A stretch of 64,000 nucleotides of DNA from Caenispirillum bisanense (GCF_900230255.1 NZ_OCNJ01000001.1:434001-498000), one strand, 5' to 3'. Positions 50,674 through 61,829 are shown, counted from the stretch's first letter. Notes: a model not told the origin generated them from the sequence alone. Numbers and translations are program-made.

Positions 50674-51302
50674 GCGCCGCGGCCCTGCTCGCCACGACCG
50701 ATGACGACGGCATCCGCGACGACGGCCGGCGCCGCTACTTCGACGCCGGGCTCGGCATGACCGTGGTGCAGGTGCTGCAGGGCGACCACTACGTCACCAG
50801 GCGCAAGGACGAGGTGCTGACCACCGTCCTCGGGTCGTGCATCAGCGCCTGCATCCGCGACCCGCTGCTCGGCTGCGGCGGCATGAACCACTTCCTGCTG
50901 CCCGACGGCGGCGGGGCCGACGACAGCGTCTCGGTGCGCATGCGCTACGGCGCCTATGCCATGGAACGCCTCATCAACGACATCCTGGCCCGCGGCGGCC
51001 GGCGCGAACGCCTGGAAATCAAGGTGTTCGGCGGCGGCAACGTGGTGGCGGGGCTGGGCGGCGTCGGCCACCGCAACGCGGATTTCGTGGAAGCCTACCT
51101 GGAGGCGGAACGCCTCGCCATCGCCGCCCGCCACCTGCGCGGGACACTGCCGCGGCGCATCCAGTACGTGCCGCGCTCCGGCCGGGTGCGCCTGCGCGAA
51201 CTGACGCCCGATACGGCGCGCGACATCGCCGCGCGCGAGCGGCGGCGGCAGGTGCGGGTGGTGCAGGCGACGGCCGCCGGCGACGTGGAGTTGTTCGACT
51301 GA
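50670..51302 (+). CDS. cheD: Chemoreceptor glutamine deamidase CheD
   Basis: A 210-residue CheD. The catalytic Cys is in TVLGSCISACIRDP and the His in GGMNHFLLP, with FGGGNV downstream. CheD deamidates receptor glutamines and, in some bacteria, stimulates CheC-type phosphatases. No cheC is seen here. It overlaps the preceding gene by 4 bp and the cheW start by one base. Confidence 0.95.
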   Translation: MSAAALLATTDDDGIRDDGRRRYFDAGLGMTVVQVLQGDHYVTRRKDEVLTTVLGSCISACIRDPLLGCGGMNHFLLPDGGGADDSVSVRMRYGAYAMERLINDILARGGRRERLEIKVFGGGNVVAGLGGVGHRNADFVEAYLEAERLAIAARHLRGTLPRRIQYVPRSGRVRLRELTPDTARDIAARERRRQVRVVQATAAGDVELFD

Positions 51303-51862
51303 TGGGACCGACGATGGGGAACGGCATGGGCGACATGCGGGGCGTGGCCGGCGACCGGTCCGGCGCCGAGGGGGCCGGCATCCTGCAGCTGGTGTCGTTC
51401 CGGCTGGGCGAGCAGACCTACGCCATCGACATCATGATGGTGCGCGAGATCAAGGTGTGGACCGAGGCGACGCCGCTGCCCAACACCCCGAGCTTCGTGC
51501 GCGGCGTCATCAACCTGCGCGGCCTGATCGTGCCGGTGTTCGACCTGCGCGACCGCTTCGGCCAGGGCCGCACCGAGACGACGCGCACCCACGTGGTGGT
51601 CGTGGTGTCGGTGGAGGGGCGCACCCTCGGCATTCTGGTCGATGCCGTGTCGGACATCCTGACGGTGCCGCGCGACGGCATCCGCCCGGTGCCCGATGCC
51701 GACCCGGGGCATGAGTCCGCCTTCCTGAGCGGCCTCGTGACCGTCGGCGAGGAGATGGTGGCGCTCATCGCCCCCGCCCGGCTGTTCAGCCGCGAGGTGG
51801 TGACGGGTGTCCATGCAGGGTCGGGCGAGGCGACGGATCGCGCCGCCCAAGCGAACGGCTGA
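51302..51862 (+). CDS. cheW: Chemotaxis coupling protein CheW
   Basis: A 186-residue CheW, joining receptors to CheA. The core pattern is LVSFRLGEQTYAIDI, RGVINLRGLIVPVFDL and AVSDILTVP. About 25 extra residues precede it, so internal ATG codons at residues 5, 9 or 12 are possible starts. It is the only free-standing CheW in the window. Confidence 0.95.
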   Translation: MGPTMGNGMGDMRGVAGDRSGAEGAGILQLVSFRLGEQTYAIDIMMVREIKVWTEATPLPNTPSFVRGVINLRGLIVPVFDLRDRFGQGRTETTRTHVVVVVSVEGRTLGILVDAVSDILTVPRDGIRPVPDADPGHESAFLSGLVTVGEEMVALIAPARLFSREVVTGVHAGSGEATDRAAQANG

Positions 51863-51916
51863 CGCCGGTCGGCGGCCGAGATGGGGCCCGAGCGGCCCGT
51901 GAGGGGGAATTGAGTC

Positions 51917-52441
51917 ATGGTACGCACCGCTGCAGCGGCGGACGAGGAAATCCGGTTCGACCCCGACGAGATCATCGTCAGCAAGACCGACCGCACCGGC
52001 CGCATCACCTACGGCAATTCGGTTTTCGTCCGCGTGTCCGGCTACGACCGCGGCGAGTTGATCGGGCAGCCGCACAGCATCCTGCGGCACGACGACATGC
52101 CGCGCTGCGTCTTCAAGCTGCTGTGGGACGAGATCGCCGCCGGCACCGAGGTCTTCGCCTACGTGAAGAACCGCGCCAAGTCGGGCGCCTATTACTGGGC
52201 CTTCGCGCACGTCACGCCCAACTTCGGCACCGACGGGCAGATCGACGGCTACCACTCGAGCCGCCGGGTGCCCGACCGGCGCATCGTCGAGAGCAAGATC
52301 ATCCCGCTCTACGACCGGCTGCTGACCATCGAACGGCGCGCCGCCGACCGCAAGCAGGGACTGAAGGACAGCTTCGGGGCGTTGCAGCACCTCCTGAAAG
52401 AGAAGGGCGTCGATTACAATGAATTCGTTTTCTCTCTCTAG
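51917..52441 (+). CDS. Aer-type PAS domain protein
   Basis: A 174-residue protein, mainly one PAS domain very like the FAD-binding PAS of the aerotaxis receptor Aer. The segment GQPHSILRHDDMPRCVFKLLW keeps the Arg-His-Asp and Trp positions that hold FAD in Aer (shown here by its core LRHDDMPR). A coiled C-terminal part follows. It has no signalling domain, but its end overlaps by 23 nt the next gene, a membrane receptor with no sensor domain of its own. The two probably make a split redox or oxygen sensor. Confidence 0.92.
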   Translation: MVRTAAAADEEIRFDPDEIIVSKTDRTGRITYGNSVFVRVSGYDRGELIGQPHSILRHDDMPRCVFKLLWDEIAAGTEVFAYVKNRAKSGAYYWAFAHVTPNFGTDGQIDGYHSSRRVPDRRIVESKIIPLYDRLLTIERRAADRKQGLKDSFGALQHLLKEKGVDYNEFVFSL

Positions 52442-54194
52442 GGCACGGCGCCTTCTCCTGATCGCCGCGGCCGCGGTGGTGGCCGCGCCGGTCGCCGCCG
52501 CCGTCGCGACGGGCGGTGCGCCCATGGCGCTGGTCGCGGTGCCGCCGGCGCTGATCGCCGTCGTCCTGCTGGTGGTGGTGGCCAACGGGTTGGCCGGGGC
52601 GAGCCGCGACATGAGCGCCGCCGCCGCCACCATGGGCGCCGTCGCCGCCGGCGACACCAACCTGCGCCTCGACGTCATGAAGCCGACGGCCGATCTGGTG
52701 CCGCTGTTCGACCGCGTCAACGACGTGCTCGACCGGGTGGAAGCCTTCCAGCGCGAGGCCCATGCCTCCATGGCCGTGCTGAGCCAGCGCCGCTACTACC
52801 GCCGCATCGTCGAGACGGGGCTGACCGGCACCTTCCTCGACAGCGCCCGCATCATCAACGGCGCCATCGAGACCATGGCGTCCGACGCCCGCCAGGACCA
52901 GGCCATCGAGGCCGAGATCCAGACCCTCGTCGCCGCCGCCGCCCGCGGCGAGTTCGGCCAGCGCATGGACCTGGGCGACAAGAAGGGCTTCCACCTGCAC
53001 CTCGCCGAGGGCATGAACCAGGTGCTCGATCTGGTCGACGCCGGCGTGCGCGAGGTCGGCGATTGCCTGGAAGCCATGGCCGAGGGCGCCCTCGACCGCC
53101 GCATGACCGGCACCTACCAGGGCGCCTTCGAACGCCTGAAGACCGACTTCAACACGGCCGCCGCCAGCCTGCAGTCCACCATCGACGCCATCGCCGCCTC
53201 GGCCGAGGTGGTGCGTACGGCGACGGCCGAGATCGCCACCGGCACCGAAGACCTCGCCAGCCGCACCGAGCAGCAGGCCTCCAACCTGGAAGAGACCGCC
53301 GCCGCCATGGAGCAGCTGACGGCGACGGTCCGTCAGAACGCCGACAACGCCCGCCAGGCCAACCAGCTGTCGGTGGTGGCGCGCGAGGCGGCCGAGCGCG
53401 GCGGCGGCACCGTCGCCGACGCCGTGTCGGCCATGTCGCAGATCAAGGACAGTTCCGACCGCATCTCGGAAATCGTCAGCCTCATCGACGAGATCGCCTT
53501 CCAGACCAACCTGCTCGCCCTCAACGCCTCGGTGGAGGCGGCACGGGCCGGCGAGGTGGGCAAGGGCTTCGCCGTGGTCGCGTCGGAAGTGCGCGCCCTG
53601 GCGCAGCGGTCGAGCGAAGCCTCGCGCGACATCAAGGGGCTGATCGAGAGCAGCGCCCGGCAGGTGCGCCAGGGCGTGGCGCTGGTCAATACCGCCGGCG
53701 GCACGCTGACGGAGATCGTCACCTCGGTGAAGCGCGTCGCCGACATCGTCGCCGAGATTTCCGCCGCCAGCGCCGAGCAGTCCACGGGCCTGGAGGAGGT
53801 CAACACCGCCGTCTCCAACATGGACGAGATGACGCAGCAGAACGCCGCCCTGGTCGAGCAGACGACGGCCGCCGCCCAGTCCCTGCGCGAGCAGACCCGC
53901 GACCTCAACCAGCGCCTCGCCGTGTTCCTGCGTGGTGGCGGGACCAAGGCTGCGCCGGCCATGGCGCAGCCGGAGGCCGCCGGCTACGACGACTTCGACG
54001 ACGATTGGGACGACGCGCCGGCGCGTCCGGCGCCGCGGGCCGCCGTGCCGCTGCGGCCGGTGCCCGCTCCGCCGCCGGTCGCAAAAGTCCGGCGGCCGTC
54101 CGTGCCGCCGCTGCGTCCGGCCAAGGCCGCGACCGCCGCTCCGGCCCTGGCGGTGGACGACTACGACGCCGACGACGACTGGCAGGAGTTCTGA
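52419..54194 (+). CDS. Methyl-accepting chemotaxis protein without periplasmic sensor
   Basis: A 591-residue receptor. Two adjacent membrane segments (about residues 10-28 and 35-55) leave almost no periplasmic loop, as in Aer. HAMP-like regions follow (about 55-260). The signalling domain has the tip [20 protein letters not shown]. After a Pro/Ala-rich tether, the protein ends in DDDWQEF, a close match to the xWxxF pentapeptide that docks CheR and CheB. It overlaps the PAS gene by 23 nt, so the two are coupled. Confidence 0.94.
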   Translation: MNSFSLSRARRLLLIAAAAVVAAPVAAAVATGGAPMALVAVPPALIAVVLLVVVANGLAGASRDMSAAAATMGAVAAGDTNLRLDVMKPTADLVPLFDRVNDVLDRVEAFQREAHASMAVLSQRRYYRRIVETGLTGTFLDSARIINGAIETMASDARQDQAIEAEIQTLVAAAARGEFGQRMDLGDKKGFHLHLAEGMNQVLDLVDAGVREVGDCLEAMAEGALDRRMTGTYQGAFERLKTDFNTAAASLQSTIDAIAASAEVVRTATAEIATGTEDLASRTEQQASNLEETAAAMEQLTATVRQNADNARQANQLSVVAREAAERGGGTVADAVSAMSQIKDSSDRISEIVSLIDEIAFQTNLLALNASVEAARAGEVGKGFAVVASEVRALAQRSSEASRDIKGLIESSARQVRQGVALVNTAGGTLTEIVTSVKRVADIVAEISAASAEQSTGLEEVNTAVSNMDEMTQQNAALVEQTTAAAQSLREQTRDLNQRLAVFLRGGGTKAAPAMAQPEAAGYDDFDDDWDDAPARPAPRAAVPLRPVPAPPPVAKVRRPSVPPLRPAKAATAAPALAVDDYDADDDWQEF

Positions 54195-54197
54195 TCC

Positions 54198-54902
54198 GTG
54201 TTCGTCATCTGCGTGCAACGTGACGACGGGTTCTCGTCGGCGGCCGGCGACCGGGAGGCGGCCCAGGCCGACACCCGCTGGTCGAGCCTCGTCGACGCCG
54301 CCTGCCGCTCGGCCGAAGGCAAGCGCCTGACGGCGCGCCTGACCATGTACGAGGCCGAGGCGCCCAACGAGACCGCCGCCGTCGCCGCCGTGCGCGCCGG
54401 CATGGCGCGGGAGCTGAAGAGCATCCGCATCCTGCCGCCGCCCGACGTGGCGCGGAAGGTCACCATCGGCGGCCCCGGCGCGGTGACCTCCGAGCGCCTG
54501 GAGCAGGCCCAGAAAGCCATCGACCAGGAGGCCGCCGTCTATCCCGACCGCGCCCGCGACGACCTGCGCGCCCTGCAGGCGCTGGTGGCCCGCATGGCGG
54601 CGGAAGGGTGTCCCAAGGGATCGGACCTGGAGGCGGCCTTCCTCGGCCGCGTCTACGAGATCAAGGGGCAGGGCGGCACCTTCGGCTATCCGTCCATGAC
54701 GGCTGTGGCGCATCACCTCTACCTCATGGGGCGGGCGCGCGACCTGGGCGACCCGCGCATCATCGAGGCCATCAAGGTCCACATCGACACCATGTCCCTC
54801 ATTCTCAAAAGCCGCATCACCGGCACGACCGAGGAGGGCCGCATGCTCGTCGGCCGCCTCCACGACGTCGTGGTCAAGATGATCGGCAAACCCGAGGCTT
54901 AA
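54198..54902 (+). CDS. HPt-like protein lacking the phosphorylatable histidine
   Basis: A 234-residue protein with a GTG start. The C-terminal part matches a helical phosphotransfer-like domain found in alphaproteobacterial response-regulator loci, whose usual core is HDxKGQGGTFGYP. Here that core reads Y153-E154-I-K-G-QGGTFGYP, so the phosphoacceptor His has become Tyr. Other conserved positions are kept. The N-terminal 100 residues are unrecognised. It lies between the receptor and a receiver protein that also lacks its phosphorylation site, so a binding-only pair is likely. Confidence 0.75.
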   Translation: MFVICVQRDDGFSSAAGDREAAQADTRWSSLVDAACRSAEGKRLTARLTMYEAEAPNETAAVAAVRAGMARELKSIRILPPPDVARKVTIGGPGAVTSERLEQAQKAIDQEAAVYPDRARDDLRALQALVARMAAEGCPKGSDLEAAFLGRVYEIKGQGGTFGYPSMTAVAHHLYLMGRARDLGDPRIIEAIKVHIDTMSLILKSRITGTTEEGRMLVGRLHDVVVKMIGKPEA

Positions 54903-54908
54903 GCGGTC

Positions 54909-55478
54909 ATGGCCCGCGTTCTTCCCAACTTCAACCTCAGCGCGCTCCAGTTCCTCTGCATCGACGGCGACGCCGCCATGCGGGACACCCTGGTGAAGGT
55001 GCTGCGCGCCTTCAGCGCGACCCAGATCGCCGCGGTCGACAGCGCCAAGGCGGCGGCCGACCTGATGAAGACGAGGTCGCCCGACATCATCTTCTGCGAG
55101 TGGGAACTTCCCGACGGCAAGGGGACCGAGTTCGTCCGCGGCCTGCGGCGCGACCGCGCGACTGTCCAGCGCATGACGCCGGTCATCTTCGTCACCGCCC
55201 ATACGCAGCAGTGGCACGTCACCACCGCCCGCGACGCCGGCGTGAACGAATACCTCGCCAAGCCCTTCTCGGCGCAGCTCATCTATTCGCGCATCTGCGC
55301 GGTGCTGGAACGGCCGCGCGCCTTCATCGACGCCACCGGCTTCGTCGGGCCGGATCGCCGCCGCAAGCACGACCCCTATCTGGTCGCCAAGGCACGCCGG
55401 TCGGCCGATGCGGCGGCGTCGGTGGACATGAGCGGCGTGATCTCGGAAGACGAGATCGAGGCCATGCTCGGGCTGTAG
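54909..55478 (+). CDS. Degenerate receiver-domain protein
   Basis: A 189-residue protein. Residues 12-135 are a receiver domain in which the phosphoacceptor Asp is replaced by E64 (IIFCEWELPDG). The acid pocket, usually DD, reads I-D19-G20-D21. The Lys of YLAKPFS (K118) and the Thr of VTAHTQ are kept. The C-terminal 50 residues are basic, then acidic (SEDEIEAMLGL). Glu at this site often mimics constant phosphorylation. It follows the HPt-like gene by 6 bp. Confidence 0.85.
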   Translation: MARVLPNFNLSALQFLCIDGDAAMRDTLVKVLRAFSATQIAAVDSAKAAADLMKTRSPDIIFCEWELPDGKGTEFVRGLRRDRATVQRMTPVIFVTAHTQQWHVTTARDAGVNEYLAKPFSAQLIYSRICAVLERPRAFIDATGFVGPDRRRKHDPYLVAKARRSADAAASVDMSGVISEDEIEAMLGL

Positions 55479-55487
55479 CGCGCCGTT

Positions 55488-56714
55488 TCAGGCCGCGGTG
55501 CCGGCGGGCCTGGCGGTGGTCGCGTCCAGCGCCGCGGACGACGGCGGCGCATCGGGCAGGGGTGGCGGTGCCGCCTCCACCCGGTTGCGGCCGGCGGCCT
55601 TGGCGCGGTAGAGGGCGCGGTCGGCGGCCTTCAGGGTCGCTTCCAGGTCCGTGGTGCCGGCGGCCACCGTGGCGACGCCGATGCTGACGGTGGCGTGCAG
55701 CGGGCCGCCGGCGCCGTCGAAGGGCTGTGCCTCCAGGGCGCGGCGGATGCGATCCGCCACCGCGACGGCGTCGGCGAGCGGCGTGTCCGGCAGCAGGAGC
55801 ACGAACTCCTCGCCGCCGTAGCGCGCCAGCACGTCGGACGGTCGCAGGCAGGCGGCGGCGGTGGCGGCGAAGGCCTGCAGCACGCGGTCGCCGGCGTCGT
55901 GGCCGTGGCGGTCGTTGAGGCTCTTGAAGTGGTCCAGGTCGAGCATGGCGACGGCGGGCGGCCGGCCGCCGCGCGCCGCCCGTGCCAGTTCCCGCCCTGC
56001 CAGATCGTAGAAGGCGCGGCGGTTGTAGGTCTCGGTCAGCGGGTCGCGGGTCGCCTGGCGGTTCAGTTCCTCCTGCAGCACCTCGCTGGTGGAGACCACC
56101 ATGGCCAGCGCCGAGAACACCACCCACACGAAGGCCTCGACGAAGGTGATGGTGGCGAAGGCGCCGACGGGCTCGGCGACGGCGCCACTGTCGGCGGCCA
56201 GGATGGCGATGAGCCGCGCCGCGTAGAACACCGCATGGGCGCCGAACAGCCCGGCCAGCAGGCGGCGGCCGAGCGCCCGGCCGCCGCAGCCGCGCACCAG
56301 TTCCGCCGTCGCCAGCACCAGCAGCACCAGGATGAGCGCCGAGATGAAGGCGGAACGGCCGGCGGCGGCGTGGTCCGCGAGGTAGAGCGTGCCGAGCACG
56401 GGGGCCGCGATCAGCGGCGGTAGGGCGAGGTGCCACGGGGCGACGCGGCGCCCGGCGAAGCGGCGCATGCCCGCCCACAACAGGCCGTAGCCGGCGATGA
56501 TGCAGGTGCTCGCCACCAGCACCGTCAGCAGCGGCGACACCGCGCCGCGCAAGGGGTAGAGCCCGACGCCGATGCCGCCGAGGGCGAAGCCCCAGGCCCA
56601 CAGGCCGATGCCGCGCACCGCCAGATGCATGCGCGACGCCAGCGCCAGCGTGGCTGCCGCCGCCAGGCTCGACAGACTCATCATGGCGATGATGGTCTTG
56701 CTGTCCAAATCCAT
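55488..56714 (-). CDS. Membrane-bound diguanylate cyclase
   Basis: A 408-residue protein. About seven membrane segments fill residues 5-220, and a GGDEF domain follows. The active site is GGEEF at 300-304, and the inhibitory site RPSD lies at 291-294, five residues upstream, so both activity and product inhibition are expected. It makes cyclic di-GMP, which commonly opposes motility. The start is supported by GGGGGAG 9 nt upstream. It converges with the chemotaxis locus, 9 bp from its last gene. Confidence 0.94.
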   Translation of the reverse strand: MDLDSKTIIAMMSLSSLAAAATLALASRMHLAVRGIGLWAWGFALGGIGVGLYPLRGAVSPLLTVLVASTCIIAGYGLLWAGMRRFAGRRVAPWHLALPPLIAAPVLGTLYLADHAAAGRSAFISALILVLLVLATAELVRGCGGRALGRRLLAGLFGAHAVFYAARLIAILAADSGAVAEPVGAFATITFVEAFVWVVFSALAMVVSTSEVLQEELNRQATRDPLTETYNRRAFYDLAGRELARAARGGRPPAVAMLDLDHFKSLNDRHGHDAGDRVLQAFAATAAACLRPSDVLARYGGEEFVLLLPDTPLADAVAVADRIRRALEAQPFDGAGGPLHATVSIGVATVAAGTTDLEATLKAADRALYRAKAAGRNRVEAAPPPLPDAPPSSAALDATTARPAGTAA

Positions 56715-57071
56715 TCCGACGGTCTCCCCCCGACCGGAGCCCCCCGGCACGCCGCCGAATCCGGTTGCGTTCCAATCTCCGATCAACCTCAAGTCATACA
56801 GGAAGCCGCTGCCGGGCGAAAGCACCCGCAGGAGCGCGTCGGCGTAAACTCCGCCGACATCCGCCGGAGGAGGCAGGTCGCCGGCCTCGCCGACGCGGGC
56901 ACCGCCGCCCGCTGCCGTCGCGGCGGTTACCCCTTTCGTTCGGCAGGCGCCGCGCGTGTCGGAATTTCTTACAACGACGCCCGCGCGGCCACCGTCGGCT
57001 GCGGCGGGCGCCGCTGGCCCGCCGCTTGCTGCAAGGGCCGGCGTGTCGTGGGACAAGGGAGCTGCCTCGCA

Positions 57072-57938
57072 ATGCGGATGACCGCCCTTCGGATGAGCCT
57101 CGCCGTCGCCGTCTTCGCCACCGCCGCCGCGCCGGCGGCCGTGGCCGGTCCGGCGGCGGGGGACGCCCTGTATCGCCAGGGCCTGCGTCACGAACATGCC
57201 GAAGGGGTGCCGCGCAGCTACGCCAAGGCGCTGGCGTCCTATTGCCAGGCGGCGGCGTCGGGCCATGCCGAGGCCATGTTCGCCATCGCCTGGATGCACC
57301 TGAACGGCCGCGGTGTCTCGCAGAGTGACGCCCGCGCCGTGGCCTGGCTGCAGGCGGCGGCCGCCAAGGGCCACAAGACGGCGCCCAACCTCATTCGCCA
57401 CCTGGGCGGCATCAAGCCGAGCGGCACCGCGCGCTGCACGGGTGTCGGCCCGGCCCCGGTGGCGGCCGGGGGCCGCCTGCCGCTGCGTCCGCCGGCCGAG
57501 TATCGCACCATCGTCGAGACGGTGGCGGCGGAGAACGGCCTCGACCCCGACCTGGTGCTGGCGGTGATGGCGGTGGAAAGCGCCTATCGGCCGGACGTGG
57601 TCAGCCATGCCAACGCCCAGGGCCTCATGCAGCTGATCCCCGAGACGGCGGCGCGCTTCGGCGTTTCCGACCCCTTCGACCCGGAGCAGAACATCCGCGG
57701 CGGCGCCAAGTACCTGCGCTGGCTGCTGTCGCTGTTCGAGGGCGACGTCACCAAGGCGCTGGCCGGCTACAACGCGGGGGAGAACGCGGTGCTGCGCTAC
57801 GGCGGCGTGCCACCCTACGAGGAGACGCAGAACTATGTGGTGAAGGTCCGCCGCTACTATCAGGCGGAACGCCACCGCTACGAGCCGGGGCTCGCCACGG
57901 GGGCCGGGGGCGGCGTGGTTCTGGCCGCCACGGAATAA
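57072..57938 (+). CDS. Lytic transglycosylase with Sel1-like repeats
   Basis: A 288-residue exported protein. A signal peptide (about residues 1-25, ending PAAVAGPA) is followed by two Sel1-like repeats (about 30-105) and a soluble lytic transglycosylase domain (about 140-265). The catalytic Glu is in VMAVESAYRPD, with the family motifs AQGLMQLIPETA and ALAGYNAGENAV. It cuts peptidoglycan glycan strands in the periplasm. The Sel1 part may bind a partner. It is divergent from the diguanylate cyclase gene. Confidence 0.92.
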   Translation: MRMTALRMSLAVAVFATAAAPAAVAGPAAGDALYRQGLRHEHAEGVPRSYAKALASYCQAAASGHAEAMFAIAWMHLNGRGVSQSDARAVAWLQAAAAKGHKTAPNLIRHLGGIKPSGTARCTGVGPAPVAAGGRLPLRPPAEYRTIVETVAAENGLDPDLVLAVMAVESAYRPDVVSHANAQGLMQLIPETAARFGVSDPFDPEQNIRGGAKYLRWLLSLFEGDVTKALAGYNAGENAVLRYGGVPPYEETQNYVVKVRRYYQAERHRYEPGLATGAGGGVVLAATE

Positions 57939-57969
57939 CCGAGAGCAAAGAGAGAGACAGAGACGGCGA

Positions 57970-58002
57970 ACGCCTCCCCCGCCGGTCGTGCGGGGGAGGC
58001 GT
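57970..58002 (-). terminator. Strong hairpin after katG, possibly bidirectional
   Basis: A perfect 13-bp stem, ACGCCTCCCCCGC with its complement, across a 7-nt loop. It starts 23 bp beyond the katG stop. On the minus strand it is followed by a TC-rich run (CTCTGTCTCTCTCTTT), which fits termination of katG. The plus-strand transglycosylase transcript would meet the same hairpin. Confidence 0.75.
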
Positions 58003-58024
58003 CGTCGTGTCCGGCCGGGCCGGA

Positions 58025-60256
<2,232 letters not shown>

Positions 60257-60309
60257 TCAAGGTAATGGTCGGAAGACCCCATGGAAAGGTGGAAATAAAG
60301 CCGTTATTG

Positions 60310-60324
60310 ATCGTTCTGGACGAT
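60310..60324. promoter_or_regulatory. LysR-type (OxyR-like) motif upstream of katG
   Basis: ATCGT-N5-ACGAT, which also reads ATC-N9-GAT and T-N11-A, the general binding pattern of LysR-type regulators such as OxyR. It lies in the 140-bp gap between katG and the LysE-family gene. No oxyR gene is in the window. Confidence 0.45.
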
Positions 60325-60339
60325 TGAAAACCGCGGGCC

Positions 60340-60957
60340 TCACGCCCAGGCGTCCACCCCGAGCAGCGCCGCCATGGTCATGAGGCCGAGGCCGCAGACG
60401 GCGTTGACGGCACGGTAGAGGCCCGGCGTCAGCAGCCGGCGCCCCCAGGCGGTGACGCCCGCCGCGACGAAGCACCACAGCACCGACGACGCCATGAAGC
60501 CGGCGAAGAACACGCCGTAGTGCGCCGCCTCGGGCCGCTCGACGCCGAGGGCGACCAGCACGCCGCCGAGCGCCATCCAGTAGGCGGCGGCGAAGGGATT
60601 GGTCAGCGACAGCGCCGCGCCGGCCAGGAAGTCACCGCGCGGCGAGGCGTCCGGGTCGGCCTCCGGCAGGCCGCCGCGCAATGCGTCGCGCAGGGCCTGC
60701 AGGCCGAGCCACGCCAGCAGCGCCACGCCGGCGGCGCCGAGCACCGCCTTCACCGCCCCCACTTGCATGAGGATGCCGGCGCCGGTCAGCCCGACGACCG
60801 CCCAGGCGGCATCGCCGATCAGCGAGCCCACCTGCACGGCGAAGGCCGGTCCGAAGCCGCGGGCGAGGCCGCGTCGCAGGGTTTCGGCGGTCACCGCGCC
60901 CGGCGGCGCGTTGAAGGCGAGGCCGAGCCAGAAGGCGGCGGCGAACAGGCTGAGCAT
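60340..60957 (-). CDS. LysE family amino-acid/metabolite exporter
   Basis: A 205-residue membrane protein with six hydrophobic segments. The first segment carries the LysE/RhtB motif LAFNAPPGAVTAETLRRG, and the middle holds LTNPFAAAYWMALGG. It exports amino acids or similar small molecules. I chose the ATG at 60957 because it places the first membrane helix at the N terminus, as in the family. An ATG at 61002 would add 15 unconserved residues. Confidence 0.9.
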   Translation of the reverse strand: MLSLFAAAFWLGLAFNAPPGAVTAETLRRGLARGFGPAFAVQVGSLIGDAAWAVVGLTGAGILMQVGAVKAVLGAAGVALLAWLGLQALRDALRGGLPEADPDASPRGDFLAGAALSLTNPFAAAYWMALGGVLVALGVERPEAAHYGVFFAGFMASSVLWCFVAAGVTAWGRRLLTPGLYRAVNAVCGLGLMTMAALLGVDAWA

Positions 60958-61082
60958 GGCGGGCGTGGTCCCTGCGGTGGTGGTCGACGGGGGCCATTCC
61001 ACCCGAAGGCCGCATCGCCGTCTTGAAGCGGATTGCGCCGCCGGGCAGGATGCGCCCGCCCCGTCGCAATCACGAGAGACCC

Positions 61083-61379
61083 ATGATCCGCCACATCGTC
61101 CTGTTCAGCGCCAAGGACCCGAAGGACGTCCAGACCATCCACGAAGGCCTGTCCATCCTGCGCGGCATCCCCGACGCCCGCACGCTGGAAGTGGTGCTGA
61201 ACGAGAAGCACGACGCCCTGTCCGACGAGATCGACGTGGTGGTCTACGGCGAGTTCGACGACGAGGCCGCACTCGCCGCCTACAAGGCCCACCCGCTCTA
61301 CCAGGAGAGCATCCGCCGCGTCCGCCCCTTGCGCGAGACCCGCATCGCCGTCGATTTCACCGCGCCGGGAAAGGACTGA
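61083..61379 (+). CDS. Dabb (stress-responsive A/B barrel) protein
   Basis: A 98-residue ferredoxin-like dimeric barrel protein. Family features are IRHIVLFSAKDP at the start and VVVYGEFDDEAALAAYKAHPLY in the centre (core YGEFDDEAAL and AYKAHP). Some relatives are enzymes or stress proteins. Function here is unknown. It starts 34 bp before the GFA-family gene stretch and is likely co-transcribed with it. Confidence 0.9.
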   Translation: MIRHIVLFSAKDPKDVQTIHEGLSILRGIPDARTLEVVLNEKHDALSDEIDVVVYGEFDDEAALAAYKAHPLYQESIRRVRPLRETRIAVDFTAPGKD

Positions 61380-61412
61380 CGGGCGGACCGAGTCCTGCCG
61401 AGGAGACACCCC

Positions 61413-61790
61413 ATGGACCAGGTCACCGGCGGCTGCCTGTGCGGCGCCGTGCGTTTCGTGGGCACGGGCCGGCCGGACCGGGTCGGCCTGTGCCACTGTC
61501 TCGACTGCCGCAAGCACCACGGCGCCCTGTTCTTCGCCGCCGCCGTCTATCCCGAGGCCGCGGTGACGGTGGAGGGGGAGACGGCCTCCTACGCCGGGCG
61601 GCACTTCTGCCCGCGCTGCGGCTCGTCGGTCTTCGCGCGCAGCGGCGACGAGGTGGAGGTCCACCTGGGCGCCCTCGACGCCCCCGACCAGTTCACGCCG
61701 ACCTACGAGCTGTGGACCGTCCGGCGCGAGTCGTGGCTGCCGGCCTTCCCGCTCGACCGCCACTTCGAGCGGAACCGGGAGGAGGATTAG
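61413..61790 (+). CDS. GFA family zinc protein
   Basis: A 125-residue member of the GFA (glutathione-dependent formaldehyde-activating-like) family. Zinc ligands are C8 and C10 (GGCLCGAVRF), C27, C29 and C32 (LCHCLDC), and C66 and C69 (FCPRCGSSVF), all intact. The family has a Mss4-like fold. Few members have a proven activity. It lies 33 bp after the Dabb gene. Confidence 0.93.
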   Translation: MDQVTGGCLCGAVRFVGTGRPDRVGLCHCLDCRKHHGALFFAAAVYPEAAVTVEGETASYAGRHFCPRCGSSVFARSGDEVEVHLGALDAPDQFTPTYELWTVRRESWLPAFPLDRHFERNREED

Positions 61791-61829
61791 AGTCGTTTGC
61801 GCTCTGTCGCGGTCGCCCCAGAGCTGCGT

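Noticed and set aside
56430-57071. N-terminal extension of the lytic transglycosylase
   Set aside because: The extension lies opposite the diguanylate cyclase and its leader. The signal peptide begins at 57072.
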